Below, piece after piece: positions 1 to 7,301 of a DNA stretch of 10,089 bases (its first letter is position 1; every line of letters begins with the position of its first letter). The notes under the pieces were generated by a model. It searched no databases. It was not told where the DNA came from and worked only from the letters and a program-made list of their open reading frames with translations. Source of the DNA: Rhodospirillaceae bacterium CCH5-H10 (GTDB lineage Bacteria > Pseudomonadota > Alphaproteobacteria > Reyranellales > Reyranellaceae). Made by a program: the position numbers and the translations under genes. Location of the stretch: contig LSKJ01000740.1 of assembly GCA_001557035.1 (NCBI GenBank), positions 1 to 10,089 on the forward strand, in the 5' to 3' direction.

Positions 1-1062
1 CCGCCAGTGCGCGCCCTGGGCCATGAAGGCCTGCTGGTTGGCGAGAGCGGCGGCGAAATCGGCATCGCGCTCGGCGAGGTCCTTGACCACGATTTCGCTG
101 TTCTTGCGGAACGCGGCCATCACGTCGGGCGACCATTCGCGAACGACGACACCCGATGCCTTCAGCTTCTCGAGTGCGAGGCCCTGGACGTTGGGGGACC
201 GGCTGAGCATCCAGGCGATGTTGGCCCGGCAGGCCGTCTCGATCTGCGCGCGCAGCGAGGCGGGCAAGGCGGCCCACTTGTCCTTGCGCATCAGGAAATC
301 GAGCACGGCGGAGGGCTGCTGCCAGCCGGGCAGATAGTACGGCAGGCCGAGCTTGTCGAAGCCCAGCGCGGCATCCATGGCGGGCGTCGACATCTCGCCG
401 CCGTCCACGTTGCCCTGCTGCAGCTTGTAGAAGAACTCTCCGGGCGGCAGCGGCACGGGCACAGCGCCCAGACGGGCGATCACGTCGGCCGCCAGCTTGC
501 CGTAGCGCAGGCGCAGGCCCTTGAAGTCGGCCACGGTGTTGATCTCGCCCCGGAACCATCCGCCGCCCTTGGGCCCCTGGATGCCGCAGGGAATGCCTGC
601 GACTCCCAGCTTGTCGTAGGCCTCCCGATGGATGCGCGCGCCGTCGCCCTCCAGCATCCAGGAGGTCATCTCCTCCGGACCGAGGCCGAACGGGACGGTC
701 GCGAAAATGTTGAAGACAGGCGCCTTGTTGGCTGCGTAACCCGACCACGTAAAGGCGGCTTCGAGATCGCCGGCGACGATGGCGTCCAGCATGTCGGCGG
801 TCGGTGCGATCCGGCCCGGCTCGATGATCTTGATGGCGAAGGCCCCCGCCGTCATGTGCTTGACGGTCCGGGTGAACAGCCTCACCCCCTCGCCCGAGCC
901 CGGGAGAGCGGGATTGAAGGCGGTCTGCATGTGAATGATGCGCGCCGTCGACGGCGCGGACACAGGCTTGCCGATCGCCTTGCTGTCCTGGGCGAAAGCG
1001 CCGCCCGTCACCGCAAGCAGGGCTGCGGCGAACGTCGCTAGTTTCAAAAGGTTACGGCGCAC
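1..1062 (-). CDS. TRAP transporter substrate-binding protein, DctP/TakP-like (3' end outside window)
   Basis: Periplasmic solute receptor of a tripartite ATP-independent periplasmic transporter, which hands an organic-acid-type ligand to a DctQ/DctM membrane pair. The 354 residues visible begin with an export signal: MRRNLLK, a hydrophobic Ala/Leu stretch, then a likely cleavage after AFA (residue 24). Around residues 170-200 is the family core: GGWFR, then INTVADFKGLRLRYG with the Arg that usually contacts the ligand carboxylate, then LGAVPVPLPPGEFFYKLQQG and VDGGE, as in TakP-like proteins. The substrate cannot be told. The start is a GTG at 1062, chosen because it places the signal peptide at the very N-terminus. 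The nearest purine-rich stretch (1084-1090) is about 21 bases upstream, so ribosome binding looks weak. A TTG at 1092 is in frame but would put 10 extra residues before the signal. The last visible residues (QGAHWR) suggest only the extreme C-terminus is cut off. Any permease genes would lie left of the window. Confidence 0.9.
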   Translation of the reverse strand, partial: MRRNLLKLATFAAALLAVTGGAFAQDSKAIGKPVSAPSTARIIHMQTAFNPALPGSGEGVRLFTRTVKHMTAGAFAIKIIEPGRIAPTADMLDAIVAGDLEAAFTWSGYAANKAPVFNIFATVPFGLGPEEMTSWMLEGDGARIHREAYDKLGVAGIPCGIQGPKGGGWFRGEINTVADFKGLRLRYGKLAADVIARLGAVPVPLPPGEFFYKLQQGNVDGGEMSTPAMDAALGFDKLGLPYYLPGWQQPSAVLDFLMRKDKWAALPASLRAQIETACRANIAWMLSRSPNVQGLALEKLKASGVVVREWSPDVMAAFRKNSEIVVKDLAERDADFAAALANQQAFMAQGAHWR

Positions 1063-1173
1063 GACCGACCATCCGTCGCCCGGCTCCCCCAAGCCCCCAA
1101 CACCGCTTGCCGCGGCCTTCACACCGGGTGATGTTGGCACGCGATGTGCCGGGGGACAAGTGCAAGACGGGCC

Positions 1174-2310
1174 CTATAACGCTGCCAAACCACGGCCGAT
1201 CAGGATGCGTTGCACGTCGCTGGTGCCCTCGTAGATCTGGCAGACGCGAACGTCGCGCCAGATCTTCTCCACCAGGTAGTCGGAAACGTATCCGTAGCCG
1301 CCGTGGATCTGAATTGCGGCCGAGCACACTTCCTCGGCCATCTCCGAAGCATATAGCTTCGCCATTGCGGCCTCGGTGAGGCATGGGCGACCAGCATCGC
1401 GCAAGGTGGCGGCATGCAGGACCATCTGCCGGGCGACGGTGATCCTGGTGGCCATGTCGGCCAGCCGGAACAGGACGGCCTGGTGATTCACGATCTTCGT
1501 ACCGAAGGCCTCGCGTTCCTGCGCGTAGCTGCGGGCGGCCTCGAACGAAGCCCGCGCCATGCCGACCGACTGCGCCGCGATGCCGATGCGGCCTACCGAC
1601 AGGTTGGCCAGCGCCACGCGATAACCTTCGCCCTCCCCACCCAGCATCGCGTCCGCACCGACGGCGCAATCCTCGAAGGCGATCTGGCAGGTATCGGAGG
1701 ATTTCTGGCCGAGCTTCTTCTCGACCGAAGCGACGCGATAGCCCGGCGTATTCGTCGGCACGATGAAGCAGGAGATGCCGCGCTTCGACGACGACGGGTC
1801 CGTCACCGCGAAGACCAGTGCCATATCGGCCGTGCGGCCGGAGGTGATGAACTGCTTCACCCCGTTCAGCACCCAACCGTTGCCGCGCTTCTCCGCCCGG
1901 GTCTTCAGGTTCGACGCGTCGGAGCCCGTGTGCGGCTCGGTGAGGCAGAAGGCGCCCAGCATCTCGCCGCGGGCCAACGGCTTCAGCCACTTCTCCTTGT
2001 GCTCCGGCGAGCCGTAGGCCAGCAGCGCCGCGCAATCCGGGGAGTTGTTGACGCTCATGACGGTCGACAGCCCGCCGTCGGCAGCCGCGATCTCCTCGAG
2101 CGCCAGCACGTAGGACACCATGTCGGCGCCGGCGCCGCCCCATTCGGCCGGCACCGTCATGCCCATGAAGCCGAGGCGACCCATTTCGGCCAGCAGCGAG
2201 CGCGGAATCTCACCAGCTGCTTCCCAGGCCCGCACATGCGGCAGCACCTGCTCCTGCGCGAAGGCGCGGGCGGTGTCGCGGATGAGCGTCTGTTCTTCGT
2301 TGAGCAGCAT
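1174..2310 (-). CDS. Acyl-CoA dehydrogenase (short/branched-chain type)
   Basis: FAD-dependent flavoenzyme that introduces the alpha-beta double bond into an acyl-CoA, passing electrons to electron-transfer flavoprotein. At 378 residues it has the usual family length and three-domain order: N-terminal helices (1-115), middle beta domain (116-225) and C-terminal helical domain (226-378). The first family signature is visible at residues 122-134 (CLTEPHTGSD), and the second at 334-353 (QIHGGYGYVSD...KIWRD). The catalytic base is probably E361 in IYEGTSD, the position used in short-chain and butyryl-CoA dehydrogenases. WVLNGVKQFITSG (146-158) is the flavin-side loop. The ATG at 2310 is preferred over an upstream in-frame start inside the preceding gene because MLLNEEQTLIRD is the typical N-terminus. 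The gene follows the reductase stop codon after 2 bases (TAG CC ATG), implying translational coupling. The exact acyl substrate is not determined. Confidence 0.95.
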   Translation of the reverse strand: MLLNEEQTLIRDTARAFAQEQVLPHVRAWEAAGEIPRSLLAEMGRLGFMGMTVPAEWGGAGADMVSYVLALEEIAAADGGLSTVMSVNNSPDCAALLAYGSPEHKEKWLKPLARGEMLGAFCLTEPHTGSDASNLKTRAEKRGNGWVLNGVKQFITSGRTADMALVFAVTDPSSSKRGISCFIVPTNTPGYRVASVEKKLGQKSSDTCQIAFEDCAVGADAMLGGEGEGYRVALANLSVGRIGIAAQSVGMARASFEAARSYAQEREAFGTKIVNHQAVLFRLADMATRITVARQMVLHAATLRDAGRPCLTEAAMAKLYASEMAEEVCSAAIQIHGGYGYVSDYLVEKIWRDVRVCQIYEGTSDVQRILIGRGLAAL

Positions 2311-2312
2311 GG

Positions 2313-2984
2313 CTACCAGGGCAGCTCGGCGCCGTCGTAGTTGAAGAACCGGCCGTTGTCGGCGGGCTTCAAGCCGTCGATCACCTTCACCATGGCGGGC
2401 ACGCTCTGGTCGATGGTGAGGGTCGCGCTGCCGCCGCCCATGTCGGTCTGCACCCAGCCCGGATGCAGGACGACGCAGATCAGGCCCTTGGCGGCGGTGT
2501 CCTTCGACAGGCTCTTCCATTCCATGTTGAGCGCCGTCTTGCTGGCGCGATAGGCGTACCGCGCACCATCGTTGTGCGTGATGCTGCCCAGCCGGCTGGA
2601 GATCGCGATCAGCTTGCGATCCTTCGAGGCCGCCACATGATCGACGAAGGCCTCGGCCATCATCAGCGGCGCCAGCGCATTCACCTCGAACGTGTCGCGC
2701 CAGACCTTGGGATCGATGCGGCCGAGGTCACCGGCCTCACGGCCCGCCACGCCGGCATTGCAGATCAGCACGTCGATCGCCTCGCCCTTCAGCTTGGCGG
2801 CCAGCGCCTTGACCGCGTCGTAGTCGGTCACTTCGAGCTTGTGGGCGTGGATATCGCCCTCGACCTGCTTCAACGCCTCGGGCGTGCGGGCACAGGCATG
2901 CACCTTCCAGCCCTTGGCTGCGTACTGCTTCACGAAGTCGAGCCCCAGCCCGCGGGCAGCGCCGGTGATCAGAACTGTACTCAT
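2313..2984 (-). CDS. Short-chain dehydrogenase/reductase, C-factor-like
   Basis: NAD(P)-dependent oxidoreductase of the classical short-chain family, 223 residues with a Rossmann fold. The dinucleotide loop TGAARGLG is at residues 7-14, the structural NAG at 76-78, the catalytic Ser near 129-130 (ISSRLGS) and the catalytic YxxxK as Y145-R-A-S-K149. HPGWVQTDMGG (174-184) follows the last core strand. The short length and C-terminal FFNYDGAELPW resemble the C-factor (CsgA)-like subgroup often annotated only as SDR. The substrate is unknown. The ATG at 2984 is supported by a good Shine-Dalgarno sequence (GAAGGAGAG) about 7 bases upstream. The gene lies 18 bases after smpB and 2 bases before the acyl-CoA dehydrogenase, so the latter two enzymes may act on related acyl or hydroxyacyl compounds. 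That link is inferred from position only. Confidence 0.93.
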   Translation of the reverse strand: MSTVLITGAARGLGLDFVKQYAAKGWKVHACARTPEALKQVEGDIHAHKLEVTDYDAVKALAAKLKGEAIDVLICNAGVAGREAGDLGRIDPKVWRDTFEVNALAPLMMAEAFVDHVAASKDRKLIAISSRLGSITHNDGARYAYRASKTALNMEWKSLSKDTAAKGLICVVLHPGWVQTDMGGGSATLTIDQSVPAMVKVIDGLKPADNGRFFNYDGAELPW

Positions 2985-3002
2985 CGCCTGCTCTCCTTCG
3001 CC

Positions 3003-3476
3003 TTACCGGCGGGTCGACATCATCCGGGCGCGCTGGCGCTGCCAGTCGCGGTCCTTGATGGACTGACGCTTGTCATGGGCCTGCTTGCCCGTGGCCAGCG
3101 CGATCTCGATCTTGGCGCGGCCGCGCGGATTGAAATAGACCTGCAGCGGGACGACGGTGCGGCCCTCGCGCTGGATGGCGCCGATTAGCTTGTTGATCTG
3201 GCCGCGATGCAGCAACAGCTTCCGTGCCCGGCGCGGCTCGTGATTGTTGCGATTGCCCGAGGCGTAGATCGGGATGTTGGCATTGACCAGCCAGGCTTCG
3301 CCGCCTTCTTCCGTCACGTAGGATTCGGCGATCGTGCTGCGGCCGCCGCGCAGCGACTTCACCTCGGTGCCGGTCAGTGCCAGACCGGCCTCGAAGGTTT
3401 CCTCGATGAAGTAGTTGTGCCGCGCCTTGCGGTTCTGGGCCACAACGGTGCGGTCCAGTTCCGGTTTATTGGCCAC
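3003..3476 (-). CDS. smpB: SsrA-binding protein SmpB
   Basis: SmpB binds tmRNA (SsrA) and brings it to stalled ribosomes for trans-translation, tagging the unfinished peptide for proteolysis and freeing the ribosome. The 157 residues cover the whole family. The N-terminal core contains [20 protein letters not shown] (residues 15-34), then GTEVKSLR (36-43), the [13 protein letters not shown] segment (78-90), [14 protein letters not shown] (109-122), and the basic tail that enters the decoding site, [18 protein letters not shown] (134-151). A GTG at 3476 is taken as the start because it gives the usual short lead before the conserved core; no ATG fits. Ribosome binding is not strong. It lies 32 bases after the dapA stop, an arrangement common in alphaproteobacteria. 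The ssrA RNA gene itself is not in this window. Confidence 0.96.
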   Translation of the reverse strand: MANKPELDRTVVAQNRKARHNYFIEETFEAGLALTGTEVKSLRGGRSTIAESYVTEEGGEAWLVNANIPIYASGNRNNHEPRRARKLLLHRGQINKLIGAIQREGRTVVPLQVYFNPRGRAKIEIALATGKQAHDKRQSIKDRDWQRQRARMMSTRR

Positions 3477-3508
3477 AGGACGCTCGTGAGTTTTGAGACT
3501 CGGTGTTT

Positions 3509-4387
3509 CTAGTTGATAAGGCCGGCGTGGACCATGGCCTCGTGGACGGCCTTCTTGCTGCTCTCGGCGATCGGCACCATCGGCAGGCGCATCTCGGCGC
3601 TGCACTGGCCGATCAGTTCGGCGGCGTACTTCACCGGGCCCGGGCTGGTCTCGCAGAACATCGCCTTGTGCAGCGGCATCAGCCGGTCCTGAAGCTCGAA
3701 CGCCTTGTCGAGATCGCGCTTCTTCCACGCATCGTGCATGTCACCGCAGAGGCGCGGCGCGACATTGGCCGTCACCGAGATGCAGCCGTCGCCACCCTGC
3801 GCCAGGAAACCGAGCGCGCTCGCATCCTCGCCCGACAGCTGGACAAAACCCTTCTTCGCCTTGAGGCGGGTCAGCGTCGGGCGTGCCATGTCGTAGCTGG
3901 CGTCCTTGATGCCGACGATGTTCTTGACCTGGCTGAGCCGGATCACGGTCTCGACCTGCATGTCGCCGCCGGTGCGGGGCGGCACGTTGTAGAGCAGGAT
4001 CGGAATGTCGACGGCTTCGGCCACCGCCTTGAAATGCTGGAACAGGCCTTCCTGGGTCGGCTTGTTGTAGTAGGGCACGACCAGCATGGCGGCGTCGGCG
4101 CCGACCTTCTTGGCATGCTGCGTGAGTTCGATCGCCTCGGCCGTGGAGTTCGAGCCGGTCCCGGCGATCACCGGCACGCCCGATCCCTTGGCGGCGCTGA
4201 TGCAGATTTCGATGACGCGCTTGTGCTCTTCCATCGAGAGGGTCGGCGACTCGCCGGTGGTGCCGCACGGGACCAGCCCGTCGGTGCCTTCCTTGATCTG
4301 CCACGCCACGAACTTCTCGAATCCCTTCTCGTCCACCGATCCGTTCTTGAACGGTGTAATCAGCGCAACGAGCGATCCGGTGAACAT
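3509..4387 (-). CDS. dapA: 4-hydroxy-tetrahydrodipicolinate synthase
   Basis: Cytoplasmic aldolase that condenses pyruvate with aspartate-semialdehyde, the first committed step towards diaminopimelate and lysine. The 292 residues form one (beta/alpha)8 barrel, the same length as the E. coli enzyme, and key residues fall at the same numbers. K161 in GIKDAS forms the Schiff base. T44 in CGTTGES, Y107 in PYYNKP and Y133 in [10 protein letters not shown] make the proton-relay triad, and R138 binds the semialdehyde carboxylate. The ATG at 4387 has a near-perfect Shine-Dalgarno sequence (GGAGGAA, 4392-4398). An in-frame ATG slightly upstream is less likely because that signal would then lie inside the gene. 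First gene of the probable dapA-smpB-SDR-ACAD run, divergent from the lytic transglycosylase. A weak promoter-like pair (TTGCAG at 4446-4441, TAAGGT at 4423-4418, minus strand, 17-base gap) lies upstream but matches consensus poorly. Confidence 0.97.
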   Translation of the reverse strand: MFTGSLVALITPFKNGSVDEKGFEKFVAWQIKEGTDGLVPCGTTGESPTLSMEEHKRVIEICISAAKGSGVPVIAGTGSNSTAEAIELTQHAKKVGADAAMLVVPYYNKPTQEGLFQHFKAVAEAVDIPILLYNVPPRTGGDMQVETVIRLSQVKNIVGIKDASYDMARPTLTRLKAKKGFVQLSGEDASALGFLAQGGDGCISVTANVAPRLCGDMHDAWKKRDLDKAFELQDRLMPLHKAMFCETSPGPVKYAAELIGQCSAEMRLPMVPIAESSKKAVHEAMVHAGLIN

Positions 4388-4462
4388 GGCTTTCCTCCGA
4401 TTTTCCCTTAACAATCCACCTTAAGCCCCGGGGTTTGGCGCTGCAAGGTGAGCAACTTGCCA

Positions 4463-4491
4463 TTGTGATGCCGCAACTGCCTGCCTACGAT
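4463..4491 (+). promoter_or_regulatory. Candidate promoter of the lytic transglycosylase gene
   Basis: TTGTGA (4463-4468) and TACGAT (4486-4491) are separated by 17 bases; each matches four of six bases of the sigma-70-type consensus. Transcription starting 7-8 bases after the second box would begin at or next to the GTG start at 4499, with no room for a ribosome-binding site, and none is seen. The match is only fair, and the divergent region between the two genes is just 111 bases long (4388-4498). Confidence 0.35.
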
Positions 4492-4498
4492 TCCGGGC

Positions 4499-6589
4499 GT
4501 GAAAAACAAGAAATCCCCCCTCATCCTGCTGGCGGCCCTGCTCGCGGCCACGCCTGCCCTGGCCCAGACGGGCGCCCCCACGACCGGCGTCCGGCGGTTG
4601 CCGGGCGATGTCGAAAAGCCGTCGCCTCCGACGGCTTCGACGCCCTCCCCCGCACCGACCGTGCAGGGAAGCGCCACGACGACGGCGCCTGCGACGCGGC
4701 CCGTCGTCGCCGCAAATCCGCTCAATGCCGCGGAAACGGCCGCCTTCGCGGCAGCGCTCAAGGCGATCGATGACGGTCGCTGGGCCGACGCGCGCGCCGC
4801 CGTCGGCAATTTTCGCAATGCCCTGCTCGACCGCTACGTCACCTGGAGCATCCTTCGGGCCGCCCCCCGGACGGAGGTGAGCTTTGCCGACACCTGGCGC
4901 TTCCTGCGCGAGCAGCCCGACTGGCCCGAGCCCGAAGTGCTGCGTCGGCAGGCCGAGGATCGGATCGGCCCGGAGACCCCTGCGACCGAAGTCGTTCGCT
5001 ACTTCACCGCCTTTCCGCCTCTCACCAGCACCGGCCACATGCGCCGGCTTGAAGCGGCCAGCACGGCGGCGCCGGGCGACGTCGCCCGCTTTGCGCGCGA
5101 CACCTGGCAGAACGCCACCTTGCGCGGCTCCGACGAGAACGATTTCCTCAATCGCTACGCCCAGCTCCTGACCGGCCCCGACCAGATCGCTCGCTTCGAC
5201 CGGATCTTCCGCGAGGGCCGCCATGCGGTCGCGCGTGAACTCGTGCCGAAGCTCCCGCCCGACTACCAGCCGATCGCCAATGCCCGTCTCGCCATGGCGG
5301 CGAAAGCAGCCGATGCCGGCACGCTCCTCAAGGCCATTGCGCCGGCACGCCTCGCCGAACCTCAGCTCCGCTTCGAACGCATGCAGTGGGTGCGCCGCAA
5401 CGGCACGCTCGACGAGGCCAAGGCCGCCCTCTCCGGCTCCATTCCCAACCAGACCGACGCCTGGTGGAACGAGCGCAACCTGGTCGTCCGGGCTCTGCTC
5501 GATGCCAACCGCCCCGCCGACGCCTATGCCGTCGCCATAAACCACGGGCTGACCCGGGGCGTCGCATTCGCCGAGGCCGAGTTCCTCGCGGGCTGGATCG
5601 CCTTGCGCCAACTCAAGAAGCCGGCCGACGCGCTGAAGCATTTCTCGACATTGTACGACGGTGTCTCGACGGACATCTCGAAGAGCCGCGGCGCCTACTG
5701 GCTCGCTCGCACCTATGAGGCGGCCAGGCAGACCAAGGACGCCAACGACTGGTATGCACGCGCCGCCGGATTCGGTCAGACGTTCTATGGCCAGCTGGCC
5801 GCCCGCAAACTCCCGGGCGTGAGCCCCAGGCTGCCCGTCGATCCCGTGCCGACCGCTGCGGAGAAGCAATCGCTGGCCGGCCAGGAACTCGCGGCCATGG
5901 CCAAGTATCTCGGACAGGCCGGCGACTATGACCGCGCCCGTCCGTTCCTGCTGCGCCTCGCGCGCGCGATCACGGCACCGGGCGAAGTGGCGCTGCTGTC
6001 CCAGCTCGCCCTCGACCTGAAGCGGCCCGATGTCGGCCTCACCGTCGCACGGCGCGGCGCCGAGAACGGCGTCGTGCTGTTCGACGCGGCCTTTCCGATC
6101 GTCGACCTCGGCCCCACCGGCTCGGTCGAGCGCGCGCTCGCGCTGGCGCTCACCAAGCAGGAAAGCTCGTTCAACGCCGGTGCCGTGTCGACCTCGGGCG
6201 CGCTTGGCCTGATGCAGCTTCTGCCCGGCACGGCGCGCGACGTCGCCGGCCGCCTCAAAGTGCCCTTCATCCAGGACAAGCTCACACGCGACCCCGCCTA
6301 CAACGTCCAGCTCGGCAGCCAGTATCTCGGCGAGATGCTGCAACGCTTCGGCGGCTCCTACGAGATCGCGGCCGCCGCCTACAATGCCGGCCCCAACCGG
6401 GTGGCACGCTGGCTCGAATCCGGCGGCGATCCGCGCACCGGCAAGATCGACATGGTCGACTGGATCGAGATGATCCCCTTCCGCGAGACACGCAACTACG
6501 TGCAGCGCATCATGGAAGGCGTGAACGTCTACCGCGACCGCCTCAACGGCCAGTTCCGCAGCGTCCCGCCGGCGACGGGGCGGTCGTGA
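4499..6589 (+). CDS. Soluble lytic murein transglycosylase, Slt70-type (GH23)
   Basis: Periplasmic enzyme that cleaves the MurNAc-GlcNAc bond of peptidoglycan, leaving 1,6-anhydro ends, for wall turnover and remodelling. The 696 residues start with a signal peptide (MKNKK, a Leu/Ala core, cleavage after ALA at residue 22). A Pro/Thr/Ala-rich low-complexity stretch follows to about residue 78, then a long helical, TPR-like superhelix (about 80-535), then the catalytic SLT domain (about 540-690). The catalytic acid is E555 in TKQESSFN. GALGLMQLLPGTA follows, then YNVQLGSQYLGEM and AAAYNAGPNRVARWL, all standard for family 1 transglycosylases. The C-terminal WIEMIPFRETRNYVQRI is also typical. The start is a GTG at 4499; no other start puts the signal peptide first. 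No Shine-Dalgarno sequence precedes it. Divergent from dapA, a neighbourhood seen in other alphaproteobacteria. At 696 residues it is somewhat longer than E. coli Slt70 (645), mainly through the linker. Confidence 0.94.
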   Translation: MKNKKSPLILLAALLAATPALAQTGAPTTGVRRLPGDVEKPSPPTASTPSPAPTVQGSATTTAPATRPVVAANPLNAAETAAFAAALKAIDDGRWADARAAVGNFRNALLDRYVTWSILRAAPRTEVSFADTWRFLREQPDWPEPEVLRRQAEDRIGPETPATEVVRYFTAFPPLTSTGHMRRLEAASTAAPGDVARFARDTWQNATLRGSDENDFLNRYAQLLTGPDQIARFDRIFREGRHAVARELVPKLPPDYQPIANARLAMAAKAADAGTLLKAIAPARLAEPQLRFERMQWVRRNGTLDEAKAALSGSIPNQTDAWWNERNLVVRALLDANRPADAYAVAINHGLTRGVAFAEAEFLAGWIALRQLKKPADALKHFSTLYDGVSTDISKSRGAYWLARTYEAARQTKDANDWYARAAGFGQTFYGQLAARKLPGVSPRLPVDPVPTAAEKQSLAGQELAAMAKYLGQAGDYDRARPFLLRLARAITAPGEVALLSQLALDLKRPDVGLTVARRGAENGVVLFDAAFPIVDLGPTGSVERALALALTKQESSFNAGAVSTSGALGLMQLLPGTARDVAGRLKVPFIQDKLTRDPAYNVQLGSQYLGEMLQRFGGSYEIAAAAYNAGPNRVARWLESGGDPRTGKIDMVDWIEMIPFRETRNYVQRIMEGVNVYRDRLNGQFRSVPPATGRS

Positions 6590-6608
6590 CAAGGCTGACC
6601 TTCGACAT

Positions 6609-6995
6609 TCACCACGCGAGCAGCCCGAGACCAGGGATGTCGGCATAGTCGCCGGCATTACTGGTGATCAACGTAGCCCGATGAACGAGTGCCTGGGCGG
6701 CGATCATGCGATCGAGCAACTTACGGCGCGAGTAGCCCGCGCTCGCAACGATGGTTCCGTAAACTTCAGCCGCCGAGTCATCGAAGGCAAGCGTCGGTAC
6801 GGCCGCCAGTATTGCATCGAGGCGCGCGCGCCGAATGGGGGCTTGATCCAGCTCGCGATAAACACCGCCTTCGAGTTCAACACGCGTAACGATGGACATC
6901 AAAACGGCATCGTCGAGTTCAGCAATCCTGTTCGTGACCTCAGGATCGCCATCGCGCAGATGGATGGCGATATCGGTATCGATCAGGAATGCCAC
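6609..6995 (-). CDS. vapC: PIN-domain ribonuclease toxin, VapC family
   Basis: Putative endoribonuclease toxin of a type II toxin-antitoxin pair. The family cleaves tRNA or rRNA using Mg2+ held by a cluster of acidic residues. The 128-residue protein is one PIN domain of normal length: D6 in FLIDTDIAIHL, E40 in SIVTRVELEGG, D95 in RRKLLDRMIAAQAL, and the late segment LITSNAGDYADIPGL (109-123) with D116. All key acidic residues are present, so it should be active. The start is a GTG at 6995, 3 bases after the antitoxin stop; GGCGGAA inside the antitoxin end, with its GGA 11 bases upstream, may serve for ribosome binding. The target RNA cannot be predicted. It ends tail to tail with the lytic transglycosylase, 19 bases apart, with no visible terminator between. 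The gene symbol is a family-level assignment. Confidence 0.92.
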   Translation of the reverse strand: MAFLIDTDIAIHLRDGDPEVTNRIAELDDAVLMSIVTRVELEGGVYRELDQAPIRRARLDAILAAVPTLAFDDSAAEVYGTIVASAGYSRRKLLDRMIAAQALVHRATLITSNAGDYADIPGLGLLAW

Positions 6996-6998
6996 CGC

Positions 6999-7238
6999 TT
7001 AAAGATTCCGCCGCTCAGGCAATTCCTGGGCGTCCCTCTGTTCGACGCTGCGCGGAGCAGGTAAAGACCGCAAGCGCTCGATCATCGACGAAACAGACGC
7101 TGCGGCTGGGTAGATCGTCATCACGTCTCCGGAACGGACAATGACGAGTTCCTGATCGTTCCCGAAGGCAACGTCCTTCGGCAGCCGGATTGCTTCGCTG
7201 TTTCCACTTCGGAAAGTTCGGGTTCTGGCAATCGTCAT
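6999..7238 (-). CDS. vapB: AbrB/MazE-fold antitoxin, VapB family
   Basis: Putative antitoxin that binds and blocks the adjacent PIN toxin and, as usual in this family, represses its own promoter. The 79 residues begin with a swapped-hairpin DNA-binding domain: TFRSGNSEAIRLPKDVAF (residues 8-25) carries the hallmark SGNSxAIRLP, followed by ELVIVRSGDVMTIYP. The C-terminal part (about 46-79, SSMIERLRSLP...) would be the toxin-binding tail. Two in-frame ATGs exist, at 7244 and 7238. The second is preferred because GGA at 7247-7245 sits 6 bases before it, and MTIARTRTFRSGNS has the usual family spacing; the first would add only Met-Ile. It precedes vapC by 3 bases, consistent with one coupled transcript. 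Confidence 0.9.
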   Translation of the reverse strand: MTIARTRTFRSGNSEAIRLPKDVAFGNDQELVIVRSGDVMTIYPAAASVSSMIERLRSLPAPRSVEQRDAQELPERRNL

Positions 7239-7244
7239 GATCAT

Positions 7245-7282
7245 TCCATATAATATATACGAGTATATACCAACGCATCCAA
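7245..7282 (-). promoter_or_regulatory. Candidate vapBC promoter with embedded operator
   Basis: On the minus strand, TTGGAT (7282-7277) is followed after 17 bases by TATATA (7259-7254). A TATTAT at 7255-7250 is an alternative second box. The stretch 7245-7270 is almost entirely A and T, unlike the GC-rich surroundings. The inverted repeat at 7254-7269 overlaps the second box, which is the expected place for a VapB/VapBC complex to block RNA polymerase. Promoter boxes are moderate matches; the operator role is inferred from the family. Confidence 0.5.
7254..7269. repeat. Perfect 7-bp inverted repeat, likely VapBC operator
   Basis: TATATAC, a 2-base centre GA, then GTATATA: the arms are exact reverse complements. 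It lies 16 bases upstream of the preferred vapB start and overlaps the probable promoter. AbrB-fold antitoxins bind palindromes of this kind as dimers, so autoregulation is the natural reading, but binding is not shown by sequence alone. Confidence 0.6.
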
Positions 7283-7301
7283 CGTCGCCAACTCCGATGT
7301 C

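Noticed and set aside
7..1041. A 344-codon plus-strand open frame over the TRAP receptor
   Set aside because: The minus strand carries a signal peptide and the DctP/TakP core. The plus-strand translation is His/Arg/Gly-rich and resembles no family.
1136..1150. Inverted repeat GGCAC-GCGAT-GTGCC between the acyl-CoA dehydrogenase and TRAP receptor genes
   Set aside because: Only a 5-bp stem with no T run on either strand; too weak to call a terminator or operator. The rest of the 111-base gap (1063-1173) shows nothing else.
2311..2520. N-terminal extension of the acyl-CoA dehydrogenase frame upstream of 2310
   Set aside because: It would overlap the conserved end of the SDR, and its translation is Arg-rich and unrelated to the family, while MLLNEEQTLIRD is the normal N-terminus.
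3477..3508. Short GAGT/ACTC repeat in the dapA-smpB gap
   Set aside because: Arms of 4 bp only, no T run; not distinguishable from chance.
4421..6658. A 745-codon open frame on the minus strand opposite the lytic transglycosylase
   Set aside because: The plus-strand frame has a signal peptide and complete SLT motifs. The opposite frame has Arg/Gly/Ala-biased composition, no recognisable domain and runs through the dapA upstream region; it is a by-product of high GC.
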